Shown one piece after another: positions 23,539-29,219 of a stretch of DNA of 36,963 nt. This DNA comes from a virus. The position numbers and the translations under genes are program-made. The stretch spans positions 1-36,963 of the IMG/VR virus record IMGVR_UViG_3300021182_000130; one strand, given 5' to 3'. Numbering within the stretch: position 1 is the first letter of the stretch; every line of letters starts with the position of its first letter. Under the pieces are notes generated by a model that was given only the letters and a program-made list of their open reading frames with translations, was not told the origin of the DNA and did no database searches.

Positions 23539-24000
23539 CCGACGTATGATCACTAACTATCGAACAGGAAGGGAGCCGAAGGAATATTTACAATAAGGGG
23601 AGTTAGGGAGCAAGGGGAAACGTGATGAGGTAGGTCGCGACTCCTACCTACAGCCATATCTTGCATCTATCCGGCTTTACGGCCTGTCTGCTTCACTGTC
23701 ACGTTGACCGGGCACGTCTCTAGGGCTATCGGCTTGCTAATTCCGACAAAGTTTATTGCTCGCAGGCAACCCTGCTTCCCGTGCTGCTCATCACGTTTAC
23801 CAACTTTTATATTATTTCACATCTTTTTACAATCAGTTCAAATATCTAATTTTGGTAGAGTTTCTATTCCGGGTGCGGTAGAAGGGGGTATTAAATATCG
23901 AGCCCCTTAAGTGACGCTAACCACTGTAAGAGGCTCTACCGAACGACCACTAGTACTGGTGTCCGATGTGCTTTAGATACACTACATCCCCCGAAAAAGT
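23539..24000 (-). ncRNA. Candidate large structured non-coding RNA
   Basis: This stretch has no gene. A 12-pair helix, AAACGTGATGAG (23618-23629) with CTCATCACGTTT (23787-23798), closes a domain of about 180 nt. Inside are hairpins GGTAGG/CCTACC (loop with TCGCGA), GCAGG/CCTGC (23762-23775), and on the minus strand TTGTCGG/CCGATAG (23749-23743 with 23732-23726), the last with two G-U pairs that are mismatches on the plus strand; GCACG/CGTGC closes a subdomain. Upstream lies a four-way junction (23854-23940) and downstream a minus-strand terminator. No known RNA class was recognised. Confidence 0.6.
23854..23940 (-). other. Cloverleaf-like four-way junction, part of the ncRNA region
   Basis: GGTAGAG (23854-23860) pairs with CTCTACC (23934-23940). 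Between them are three arms: TCTA-tt-CC with GG-TAGA (23863-23882), AGGGG with CCCCT (23883-23907), and AGTG with CACT (23910-23925). The layout recalls a tRNA cloverleaf, but no T-loop, D-loop or anticodon arm fits on either strand. Confidence 0.5.
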
Positions 24001-24034
24001 CAATAAATCAGTCAACTATTTCAATCAATATTGG
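23998..24034. repeat. Iteron-like TTGA repeats upstream of the replication genes
   Basis: Read on the minus strand, three copies of TTGAYT follow at steps of 12-13 bases (TTGATTGAAATAG, TTGACTGATTTA, TTGACTTTTTCG). They lie directly before the initiator-like gene and at the 5' side of the leftward RNA, so they could be initiator iterons, operators or -35 elements. Confidence 0.4.
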
Positions 24035-24041
24035 AGATTTT

Positions 24042-24917
24042 ATGCCTATTAATCTTAAAGGCGCAAAGGGATTTAGCGGTCTTAGAAGTGAAGCATTTTT
24101 CTTAGGAGGTAGCGATAAAGCCATAATATTGGAATATATCCGATATTCAATAGGAGAGAAGGAAGGGAAATACAACTATGAGAAGAGCAAATATTGCTTC
24201 GATGGCTATTGGTGGATGCAGGATAGTTACGAGCAATGGCAGGATCGGCTACCTTGGCTAAGTCTGATTACGATAAAGCGATATGTAAAAGATTTGTGCG
24301 ACCTTGGGGTTTTAGTGAAGAAACGAAAAAGTGAGTTTGGCGGTGGCAATCAACCAAACTTTTATCGGATCGACGAAGATACGCTAAATATCAAAATGGC
24401 ACTATATAAGGTAGATAACAAATCGATACCTACCGAGTGCCAAAATGATACTCAGGTAAGTATCAAGCAGACACCTACGCTTCTCTATACTCATAGTCTT
24501 ACTCATAGTCACTCAAACCTCATTTCTTCTTTTTCTCCTGAACTCCTTGAATTCGCCAAGACTTGGTATGACTTCGCACTGAGAGAAATGAAGTGGACAA
24601 AACCGCCAAAATCCTGGAGCGTGGAATCGTTTGCAGTAGAGCTTGATAAGGTCATGAAGCTTGAGAACATCAACCTAGAAGGCATGAAAGCGCTCTTGAA
24701 ATTCATTGAGGCGGGATTCTGGGCTACAGTTATCTCAACTCCAAAGGGGCTTTTGAAGCTAAACGAGGAGAAACAAAGGAGAATCACAACCATTTTAAGG
24801 CAGATGAAGCCAAAAGCTGAGCGCCAGAAGGACAAGCATGAAGCAATGAGCGAGGAAGAGAAGCAGAGAATTGATAATGAAACGATGCAAATGTTTGGAT
24901 TTGGAGGGAAAAAATGA
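24042..24917 (+). CDS. Replication initiator-like protein with N-terminal winged helix
   Basis: 291 residues, first gene of the rightward early operon. Residues 20-120 look like the winged-helix start of phage replication organisers: FFLGGSDKAIILEYIRYSI, then WWMQDSYEQWQDRLPWLSLITIKRYVKDLCDLGVLVKKRK, then NFYRIDEDTL. A polar linker (120-165) leads to a helical C-terminal region with WTKPPKSWSVESFAVELDKVMKLENIN and basic QRRITTILRQMKPKAERQKDKHE. It would bind the origin and recruit the next protein, a helicase loader candidate. GGAG lies 5 bases before ATG; the end overlaps the next start. Confidence 0.65.
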   Translation: MPINLKGAKGFSGLRSEAFFLGGSDKAIILEYIRYSIGEKEGKYNYEKSKYCFDGYWWMQDSYEQWQDRLPWLSLITIKRYVKDLCDLGVLVKKRKSEFGGGNQPNFYRIDEDTLNIKMALYKVDNKSIPTECQNDTQVSIKQTPTLLYTHSLTHSHSNLISSFSPELLEFAKTWYDFALREMKWTKPPKSWSVESFAVELDKVMKLENINLEGMKALLKFIEAGFWATVISTPKGLLKLNEEKQRRITTILRQMKPKAERQKDKHEAMSEEEKQRIDNETMQMFGFGGKK

Positions 24918-25474
24918 ATTTAGATCAAATGATTGGGATCTTGAGGACAACCAAGGAGGTTTTGCCTCAATGGTCGCCCCCTGAGATAACAAGGAGCCTA
25001 GCAAACGTCTTCGTGCAAGTTTTAGCGGACCACACGGACGACGAAATACAAAAGGCTTTTGGATTAGCTGTCGGCACTTTAACAGAATGGCCCGCTCCCG
25101 CAACAATAAAGCGGCTTTGCCTTGGAACAGACCAAAATGACGAGGAATTAGCGGCGGATATCGCAGGCAGGATTTGGGGGGCAATTGTAGATTGCGGTCG
25201 GCCCAATGCGATAGCTGCCCAGAAAAGAATTGGCGAACTTGGCTGGGAAGTGGTCAAGCAAAATGGGGGTTGGTTTTCGATATGTGAGGGTGCAACTTTC
25301 AAAAATCAGCCCTCTTTGATGAAGCAATGGCGAGAGACGGCCATGAGCCTATCTAAACGCTTCCACAATCGAGGATATGATCTCCCCCCAGCATTGCCCT
25401 TCGGAGATAGATCGGACGCTTTAAAACGAGCCCTATCCATCGCAAGGGGTGATGAGGATGCCAAAGCAGTTTGA
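24914..25474 (+). CDS. Helicase-loader-like replication protein
   Basis: 186 residues, ATGA-coupled to the initiator-like gene, the O-P arrangement of lambdoid phages. The N-terminal helices (LDQMIGILRTTKEVLPQWSPPEITRSLANVFVQVLADHTDDEIQKAFGLAVGT...EWPAPATIKRL) and the C-terminal block (IWGAIVDCGRPNAIAAQKRIGELGWEVVKQNGGW ... MKQWRETAMSLSKRF) resemble phage proteins placed next to initiators. There is no P-loop, so it would act like lambda P rather than DnaC. Function inferred. Confidence 0.5.
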   Translation: MNLDQMIGILRTTKEVLPQWSPPEITRSLANVFVQVLADHTDDEIQKAFGLAVGTLTEWPAPATIKRLCLGTDQNDEELAADIAGRIWGAIVDCGRPNAIAAQKRIGELGWEVVKQNGGWFSICEGATFKNQPSLMKQWRETAMSLSKRFHNRGYDLPPALPFGDRSDALKRALSIARGDEDAKAV

Positions 25475-25649
25475 AGATGAATTGCAGCACCCTTTTACCA
25501 AAGAAATGGAGGAAGCTTTCGAGGAGGAATGTGATAGAGAATTGGCTCGATATTTCAGCACCAGGCCCGTTATGAAGGATAAAGATGGAAACATTCTCCA
25601 TGTGGTAACGGTTAAGGGCAAAAGATTGACAAGGAGTTTTGGATTTTGA
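25458..25649 (+). CDS. Small charged early protein
   Basis: 63 residues from ATG 25458, with AAGGGG 8 bases upstream; earlier in-frame starts at 25449 and 25452 are too close to that site. It overlaps the end of the previous gene by 17 bases. The first half is strongly acidic (EDELQHPFTKEMEEAFEEECDRELARYF), the second has NILHVVTVKGKRLTRSFGF. Function unknown. Confidence 0.55.
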   Translation: MPKQFEDELQHPFTKEMEEAFEEECDRELARYFSTRPVMKDKDGNILHVVTVKGKRLTRSFGF

Positions 25650-25894
25650 GAGAAGACCTAATCACAATCGGAGATCACAGCCTCACGAAGAAGCAAAAGC
25701 ACCGCCTTCTTGTAGAGAGGATGGTGCAGAATATGAAATCTCTGGAGAAGACTGCACATGATGTAGCTCCTGAGGAAAAGCAATGGATGCGCAGTGTTAG
25801 GAGAAAGCAGTGGGTGAATAGCTCTAGTAACTTTCTCAGTAATAGTGAAGTGGGGAAATTGAATTATGATAGGGAAACCCATGAGATCATTTGA
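25646..25894 (+). CDS. Small basic early protein
   Basis: 82 residues from TTG 25646 with AGGAG 9 bases upstream; the TTG overlaps the previous stop (TTGA). Basic and helical (LTKKQKHRLLVERMVQNMKSLEKTAHDVAPEEKQWMRSVRRKQWVNSSSNFL). Could bind nucleic acid or a host factor; no family recognised. A terminator follows directly. Confidence 0.55.
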   Translation: MREDLITIGDHSLTKKQKHRLLVERMVQNMKSLEKTAHDVAPEEKQWMRSVRRKQWVNSSSNFLSNSEVGKLNYDRETHEII

Positions 25895-25902
25895 GCAAAA
25901 GA

Positions 25903-25936
25903 AAAAGGGAGTCAAGATTGAACCTAACTCCCTTTT
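25903..25936 (+). terminator. Rho-independent terminator after the replication genes
   Basis: AAAAGGGAGT (25903-25912) pairs perfectly with ACTCCCTTTT (25927-25936), loop 14 nt. The T run is inside the stem, so it can work in both directions. It ends the rightward early operon. Confidence 0.75.
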
Positions 25937-25979
25937 CCCAACTGTTCAGGAAGGGTTCCATAATAGGAGATAATTAGAG

Positions 25980-26186
25980 ATGACACTAGCGGAAATATTA
26001 GAGAAGTTTTACGCAATGGACCGGCCAGTCTCAATAGAGAGCGTATGGGAAGACGGTTGGCATTTTGCTATCGGCCACAATCGCAACGGCTGGCCACATA
26101 AGTACTATTGCGATACGGTAGCTCAAGGCACTAAATGGCTTTGTGCCCGGTTCGACGAGATGTATCCGGAGCCAGAGGGAAAATGA
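25980..26186 (+). CDS. Small accessory protein of unknown function
   Basis: 68 residues, AGGAG about 10 bases before ATG. Rich in Trp, Tyr and His (SIESVWEDGWHFAIGHNRNGWPHKYYCDTVAQGTKWLCARFDEMYPE), with a compact beta-alpha look. It stands alone after the terminator. No family recognised. Confidence 0.55.
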   Translation: MTLAEILEKFYAMDRPVSIESVWEDGWHFAIGHNRNGWPHKYYCDTVAQGTKWLCARFDEMYPEPEGK

Positions 26187-26194
26187 CGGATAGT

Positions 26195-26374
26195 CTATTT
26201 AAAAATGCGAAGTTTGGTTAAGTACCAGCCTAGAAAAACACCTAGTATCCCAAATATTATCCATTGATTATTGGATACTACGTTATAAATACGAATATAT
26301 CCGTCAGCGAAGAGGGCCCAGAATTCATCAAGGGGGGTAATATCATTTGCCATTAAGTTAGGGAATTGTTTCAC
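26195..26374 (-). CDS. Small membrane protein on the opposite strand
   Basis: 59 residues from GTG 26374 with AGGA 5 bases upstream (an in-frame TTG at 26386 is an alternative). A polar first half (KQFPNLMANDITPLDEFWALFADGYIRIYNVVSNN) precedes one membrane span, QWIIFGILGVFLGWYLTKL, and a short basic end. It is convergent with the gene before it and isolated from other minus-strand genes. Function unknown; the real existence of the gene is likely but unproven. Confidence 0.45.
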   Translation of the reverse strand: MKQFPNLMANDITPLDEFWALFADGYIRIYNVVSNNQWIIFGILGVFLGWYLTKLRIFK

Positions 26375-26463
26375 ATGTATCCTCAATCAAAGGGGAAATA
26401 GCCGCCATTAAAGATTTTACGCCTCCAGGCCGTAGAGCTTATTATGAAAGGGAGGTATGTGAG

Positions 26464-26703
26464 ATGACAATACATAAAAACCCAAATAATTTAATGATTT
26501 TAGTAAGATTTCCTGAATGCGATATCGCTTGTGGAGAGAATCTAGAAAAGATCAATGATTCTATAGATGTGGTCGACCTGTTAGGGGTGAAGAGAAAACT
26601 CTGGTTTGAGGATACGCTTGTAATTCAAACGCATAACGAGAGTCAATATGCTAGGATTCTAGGGAGTTTGGAATATATCCTAACTAGAAAGCCCGCTGCT
26701 TAG
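26464..26703 (+). CDS. Small accessory protein of unknown function
   Basis: 79 residues, strong GGGAGG 8 bases before ATG. Beta-alpha pattern (NLMILVRFPECDIACGENLEKINDSIDVVDLLGVKRKLWFEDTLVIQTHNESQYARILGSLEYIL). Its end overlaps the convergent next gene by 20 bases, an uncommon tail-to-tail overlap. No family recognised. Confidence 0.5.
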   Translation: MTIHKNPNNLMILVRFPECDIACGENLEKINDSIDVVDLLGVKRKLWFEDTLVIQTHNESQYARILGSLEYILTRKPAA

Positions 26704-26953
26704 ACTTCTTTAGCCAGTCGGTAATAATAATCTGTAGCCCCTTGGATAAACCATCATAATCCTTGGGGGTTATCTCTTTACCATCGAAACGGGCTATAAA
26801 TCGATTTAGAAGCTTCCATTCCTCACGAGACAGGGAAACATAGTCATCCCTCCCCCCGCCGATTTGAACCCCTATTCTGTTCCATTCCTCGCCTTCCCAG
26901 TGTGACTTCCTATCTCCCGATGGTTGCTTACTGTCGAGATAATCCCATCCCAT
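26684..26953 (-). CDS. Accessory protein of unknown function
   Basis: 89 residues, hydrophilic and Trp-rich (MGWDYLDSKQPSGDRKSHWE ... DYVSLSREEWKLLNRFIARFDGKEITPKDYDGL ... IIITDWLKKSKQRAF). The helix EEWKLLNRFIARF is well formed. The ribosome site AGGGA is one arm of a 7-pair hairpin just upstream of ATG, so translation may be controlled. No family recognised. Confidence 0.5.
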   Translation of the reverse strand: MGWDYLDSKQPSGDRKSHWEGEEWNRIGVQIGGGRDDYVSLSREEWKLLNRFIARFDGKEITPKDYDGLSKGLQIIITDWLKKSKQRAF

Positions 26954-26956
26954 GGT

Positions 26957-26974
26957 TTTCCCTTTTTAGGGAAA
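26957..26974 (-). promoter_or_regulatory. Hairpin covering the ribosome site of the 26684 gene
   Basis: On the minus strand TTTCCCT pairs with AGGGAAA around an AAAA loop, three bases before ATG 26953. The AGGGA arm is the only ribosome site, so the stem would hide it unless opened by a protein or translation. Confidence 0.5.
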
Positions 26975-26990
26975 TTATCCCATATAACCC

Positions 26991-27019
26991 TTGAAGGACA
27001 TCAGAGGATTTTCTATAAA
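26991..27019 (+). promoter_or_regulatory. Sigma70-like promoter upstream of the sigma gene
   Basis: TTGAAG (26991-26996), a 17-base spacer and TATAAA (27014-27019) form one of the best host-type promoters in the window. Transcription would start near 27026, nine bases before a possible small ORF at 27035 and about 170 before the sigma gene. Confidence 0.6.
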
Positions 27020-27034
27020 AGGGATGAAGGCGTC

Positions 27035-27175
27035 ATGTACTTCAATGATGCGAGGCTGGGAAATGCTAGGGTAGTTTTCGGACCTTCCCTTGGGAGACTA
27101 GTTGGCTTTCTAAGAGTGGATATCTTGGGGTTAGTCAGAGCAGCGTCGCGCACTGCCGCATCATCAAATTCCTAA
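27035..27175 (+). CDS. Possible small ORF upstream of the sigma gene
   Basis: 46 residues from ATG 27035, AAGG five bases upstream and a predicted transcription start just before it. Sequence MYFNDARLGNARVVFGPSLG then RLVGFLRVDILGLVRAASRTAASSNS. It fits the promoter but has no recognised relatives and could be chance. Confidence 0.3.
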   Translation: MYFNDARLGNARVVFGPSLGRLVGFLRVDILGLVRAASRTAASSNS

Positions 27176-27196
27176 ATCCCATGCTAAACTCTTTGC

Positions 27197-27721
27197 ATGG
27201 ACCCCAAAAAAGCAAAAGCAATTCATCTGAGCGCTTATCTCTATGCGCTAAAACGTGGCTCTTGGCCAGGTAGTCAAGTCGATGCTGACGACTTTGCCCA
27301 AGAGGTAGTCCTCTATGCTCTAGAGAATGACGAGATGGTCGGTCATCTGAGGCACCGCTATTCAGATTTTCTAAGATCCCAATATGGGAGAGTCTCGCCA
27401 ACCGGGGTAGGAACAAAGAGTCAAAAAGGGAAAAAAGCGATGACGCTAAAAGCTCTTGACCTCAGTGAGAAAGTGGTAAGGTGTAACCGTCCTAATCCTG
27501 AGAATCTAGCTGACATGCTGTTCATCGATAAATACTTTAGGACAATCCCGCCGGTTAACAGAATCGCATTTGTACTGCATCACAAGTATGGATATAACTT
27601 GGTTGAAATAGCGGAGATGTGTGGCTTAACTGAGGCACGCATTAGTCAGATAGTGACTGAGACGAAGAGAAGAGTGCTGAATAACGTTAACGGGATACGG
27701 CGGGTACCCACACGTAAATAG
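27197..27721 (+). CDS. Phage RNA polymerase sigma factor
   Basis: 174 residues. Residues 25-65 fit sigma region 2 (SQVDADDFAQEVVLYALEND ... LRHRYSDFLRSQYG), though shorter than usual. Residues 115-165 fit region 4 (IPPVNRIAFVLHHKYGYNLVEIAEMCGLTEARISQIVTETKRRVL), with a clear helix-turn-helix (VEIAEMCGLTEARISQIV). Region 3 is missing and the linker (65-110) is basic, as in ECF-type or phage late sigma factors. It would direct host polymerase to late genes. No ribosome site is visible before ATG 27197. A 41-bp repeat covers its last codons. Confidence 0.7.
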   Translation: MDPKKAKAIHLSAYLYALKRGSWPGSQVDADDFAQEVVLYALENDEMVGHLRHRYSDFLRSQYGRVSPTGVGTKSQKGKKAMTLKALDLSEKVVRCNRPNPENLADMLFIDKYFRTIPPVNRIAFVLHHKYGYNLVEIAEMCGLTEARISQIVTETKRRVLNNVNGIRRVPTRK

Positions 27722-27743
27722 CATGCCCATTATCGATAACAAG
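27703..27743. repeat. 41-bp direct repeat, copy 1
   Basis: Begins with GGTACCCACACGTAAATAGC and ends with TTATCGATAACAAG; 40 of 41 bases equal 28446-28486. It covers the stop of the sigma gene. Its minus strand reads LVIDNGHAIYVWVP, the C-terminal residues of the 28433 gene, so it looks like a copied end of that gene. Confidence 0.9.
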
Positions 27744-27846
27744 ATATTCCCCAAAAAATCCCCTAAAAAATATCCCAAAGATATCGCTAACCTACCCAAA
27801 AAAGCCTAAATAGTCCTAAAGGTTCCCAATAATAAGACGATAAGTA

Positions 27847-27875
27847 TGTTATAAAGGCGAATCATATAATCCGCC
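27847..27875 (+). promoter_or_regulatory. Tandem -10 elements with imperfect operator
   Basis: TGTTATAAA (27847-27855) is an extended -10 element; TATAAT (27865-27870) lies in an imperfect 20-bp dyad starting GGCG and ending CGCC (27856-27875). A-tracts upstream (27754-27815) could act as UP elements. It would drive the 27902 gene. Confidence 0.45.
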
Positions 27876-27901
27876 TAAGAACAAGTTAAGGAATGAAACA
27901 A

Positions 27902-28201
27902 ATGCGTAAAATAACGAATGTGGTGGCATTTAAAAAAGCGTACCAATTGGCGGCTGTAATAAACTTGCGCCGTGAGTTGGAAAAACAAGAGGCGGAGCTT
28001 AAAGAATATTTCAAAGCTCTTCTTGGTGATGATTTAATAGCTATGATTGGAACGATGAAGGATGGTTTTATAGTTAGTTTAACCGAAAGAGCGAGGAATA
28101 GCCTTGATATAGATCTTCTTAAAGAAGAGTTAGGGGATAGCTTTATAAAATATCAATATCAGGTTGATTATAAAGTTTTTGATATTAAGGCGACTAAATA
28201 G
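27902..28201 (+). CDS. Early protein of unknown function
   Basis: 99 residues from ATG 27902 with AAGGA nine bases upstream; an ATG at 27893 touches that site and is less likely. Strongly helical start (VVAFKKAYQLAAVINLRRELEKQEAELKEYFKALLGDDLIAMIG), then a beta part (DGFIVSLTERARNSLDIDLLKEELGDSFIKYQYQVDYKVFDIK). Similar layouts occur in phage proteins of unknown role. It sits between the two copies of the 41-bp repeat. Confidence 0.6.
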   Translation: MRKITNVVAFKKAYQLAAVINLRRELEKQEAELKEYFKALLGDDLIAMIGTMKDGFIVSLTERARNSLDIDLLKEELGDSFIKYQYQVDYKVFDIKATK

Positions 28202-28239
28202 AAAAATGATCAGATGCGCATATTTAGAGAGGCGAGAGA

Positions 28240-28416
28240 ATGGAAAAAGATGATGTTTTAACAGAGAAAGAAGTGGCGGCTCTCCTACATATGGCACCAA
28301 AGACCCTAGGGAACTGGCGTCGTGCTAATAAAGGACCTCCCTACTTTCTAGCGGGGAAGAGGGTTAGGTATAGTAGAGAGAGTTTGGAAAAGTGGAAGAA
28401 AGAGAATGAGAGATGA
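28240..28416 (+). CDS. Excisionase/AlpA-like HTH protein
   Basis: 58 residues, GAGG seven bases before ATG. It has the full MerR-type excisionase pattern: LTEKEVAALLHMAPKTLGNWRRANKGPPYFLAGKRVRYSRESLEKWKKEN (helix-turn-helix, then the GP(P)-wing, then the closing helix). It binds DNA as a small regulator or recombination directionality factor; since no integrase is present, a transcription role is more likely. A 15-codon ORF starting at ATG 28413 overlaps its stop and ends inside the 41-bp repeat. Confidence 0.75.
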   Translation: MEKDDVLTEKEVAALLHMAPKTLGNWRRANKGPPYFLAGKRVRYSRESLEKWKKENER

Positions 28417-28432
28417 ATATGATAGAAGCCAA

Positions 28433-28783
28433 CTATGATAGCTTTGGTACCCACACGTAAATAGCATGCCCGTTATCGATAACAAGGCGACCTTTATGTG
28501 TTTTCTTATTGATATCGACTCCTTGGAGTCCATGCATATTGATCAGATCTTCTCTACTTATCCCAAGGATTTCAGCAGCATCCCCGGCAGTAATCAGGCA
28601 TTTACGGATCTTCATCCATCGGCGTAGGTCTCGAATAGAATATGTATAAAGGGGCTCGCCATTGCGTCCCATCTTCTTACAGAACGGCGGACCGCTCTTA
28701 ATCGAGGTAGTTTCCCTTGCTCGCATACGGACTAATAGGAATTCAGGAATACCAGTAAATTCAGCTGCTTGTATTGTGTTCAT
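28433..28783 (-). CDS. Double-HTH regulatory protein
   Basis: 116 residues. Residues 1-60 (MNTIQAAEFTGIPEFLLVRM ... GPPFCKKM ... PLYTYSIRDLRRWMKIRK) follow the excisionase-like pattern with HTH, the GPPF wing and a closing helix. Residues 60-95 (CLITAGDAAEILGISREDLINMHGL) add a second HTH. The end (RLVIDNGHAIYVWVP) is the part duplicated at 27703-27743. It is transcribed toward the small HTH gene 28240 from a divergent control region and is a good candidate for the genetic switch. Confidence 0.7.
   Translation of the reverse strand: MNTIQAAEFTGIPEFLLVRMRARETTSIKSGPPFCKKMGRNGEPLYTYSIRDLRRWMKIRKCLITAGDAAEILGISREDLINMHGLQGVDINKKTHKGRLVIDNGHAIYVWVPKLS
28446..28486. repeat. 41-bp direct repeat, copy 2
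   Basis: Copy 2 lies in the 3' end of the minus-strand HTH gene and contains the 12-bp palindrome GTTATCGATAAC. The two copies bracket 702 bases with the 27902 and 28240 genes. Confidence 0.9.
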
Positions 28784-28814
28784 CTAACTACCTTTGGGGG
28801 GCGATATTGCCTCT

Positions 28815-28823
28815 CTTATAACA
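28815..28823 (-). promoter_or_regulatory. Extended -10 promoter of the double-HTH gene
   Basis: On the minus strand TGTTATAAG gives a TGn-TATAAG element. It shares 12 identical bases (28817-28828) with the early left promoter at 23468-23479. No good -35 is seen, as expected for extended -10 promoters. Confidence 0.55.
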
Positions 28824-28836
28824 TATATATCGGTAC

Positions 28837-28870
28837 TTTTTTGCGAAAAATGAGCATTAAATGCAAAAAA
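28837..28870. promoter_or_regulatory. 34-bp dyad operator between divergent promoters
   Basis: TTTTTTGC (28837-28844) and GCAAAAAA (28863-28870) are perfect inverted arms; at equal 5-base distance inside lies ATG-AG-CAT. This symmetric two-level dyad sits between the -10 of the minus-strand HTH gene and the plus promoter at 28883, a typical place for a switch operator. Confidence 0.6.
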
Positions 28871-28882
28871 GCTTTGAAATAG

Positions 28883-28911
28883 TTGATATATTTGATAATT
28901 TTTAGCTTAAT
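28883..28911 (+). promoter_or_regulatory. Promoter of the 28926 gene
   Basis: TTGATA (28883-28888), a 17-base spacer, CTTAAT (28906-28911). The start would lie about 8 bases before ATG 28926. It is divergent from the 28815 promoter across the dyad operator. Confidence 0.45.
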
Positions 28912-28925
28912 TTGAGAGATAGGGA

Positions 28926-29189
28926 ATGACTAGATATTGTTACAACTGTTTCGGTGGTAAGCAAGCTATGTTGGATCCAGATCAGATTTGCGAGCAATGT
29001 CGGCAGAGAGATATTGATGAGGAGAAGGAGCGAAAAGCACAGAGAGAGATGGGATGGGAATGCCCCAGATGCTTAGCTGTGATGGCTCCGTCGATGCTTA
29101 CATGCTGTAGATGTGTTGGAGAATTTGGATTAAAACCGGGATATGTGAATCCATTTATCCATGGTCGTGCGGTTGTCTCAGACGAATAA
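28926..29189 (+). CDS. Double zinc-ribbon small protein
   Basis: 87 residues with four Cys pairs: CYNC (5-8), CEQC (22-25), CPRC (46-49) and CCRC (60-63). Pairs 1-2 and 3-4 would make two zinc ribbons joined by a charged helix (DIDEEKERKAQREMGW). It is the first gene right of the switch region, so it may act on transcription or host proteins. No known family. Confidence 0.6.
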   Translation: MTRYCYNCFGGKQAMLDPDQICEQCRQRDIDEEKERKAQREMGWECPRCLAVMAPSMLTCCRCVGEFGLKPGYVNPFIHGRAVVSDE

Positions 29190-29219
29190 TTGAAGATAAG
29201 ATAATAGCAGGAGAGTTAA

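Noticed and set aside
23539-23850. RNase P RNA, tmRNA or group I intron
   Set aside because: None of the conserved blocks I know for these (RNase P GAGGAAAGTCC, tmRNA tag and tRNA-like ends, intron P7 core) is present on either strand.
23854-23940. tRNA gene
   Set aside because: A 7-pair acceptor-like stem and three arms exist, but no T-loop (TTCNANNC), D-loop GG or 7-base anticodon loop fits on either strand.
26924-27034. Longer version of the 27035 ORF from TTG 26924
   Set aside because: It would overlap the start of the divergent 26684 gene and run through the predicted promoter at 26991-27019.
27135-27416. Minus-strand ORF of 93 codons
   Set aside because: Opposite the sigma factor gene, which has clear region 4 motifs; no start signals.
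27703-28486. Phage attachment site or integrase core pair
   Set aside because: No integrase gene is visible and one copy is explained as the natural end of the 28433 gene.
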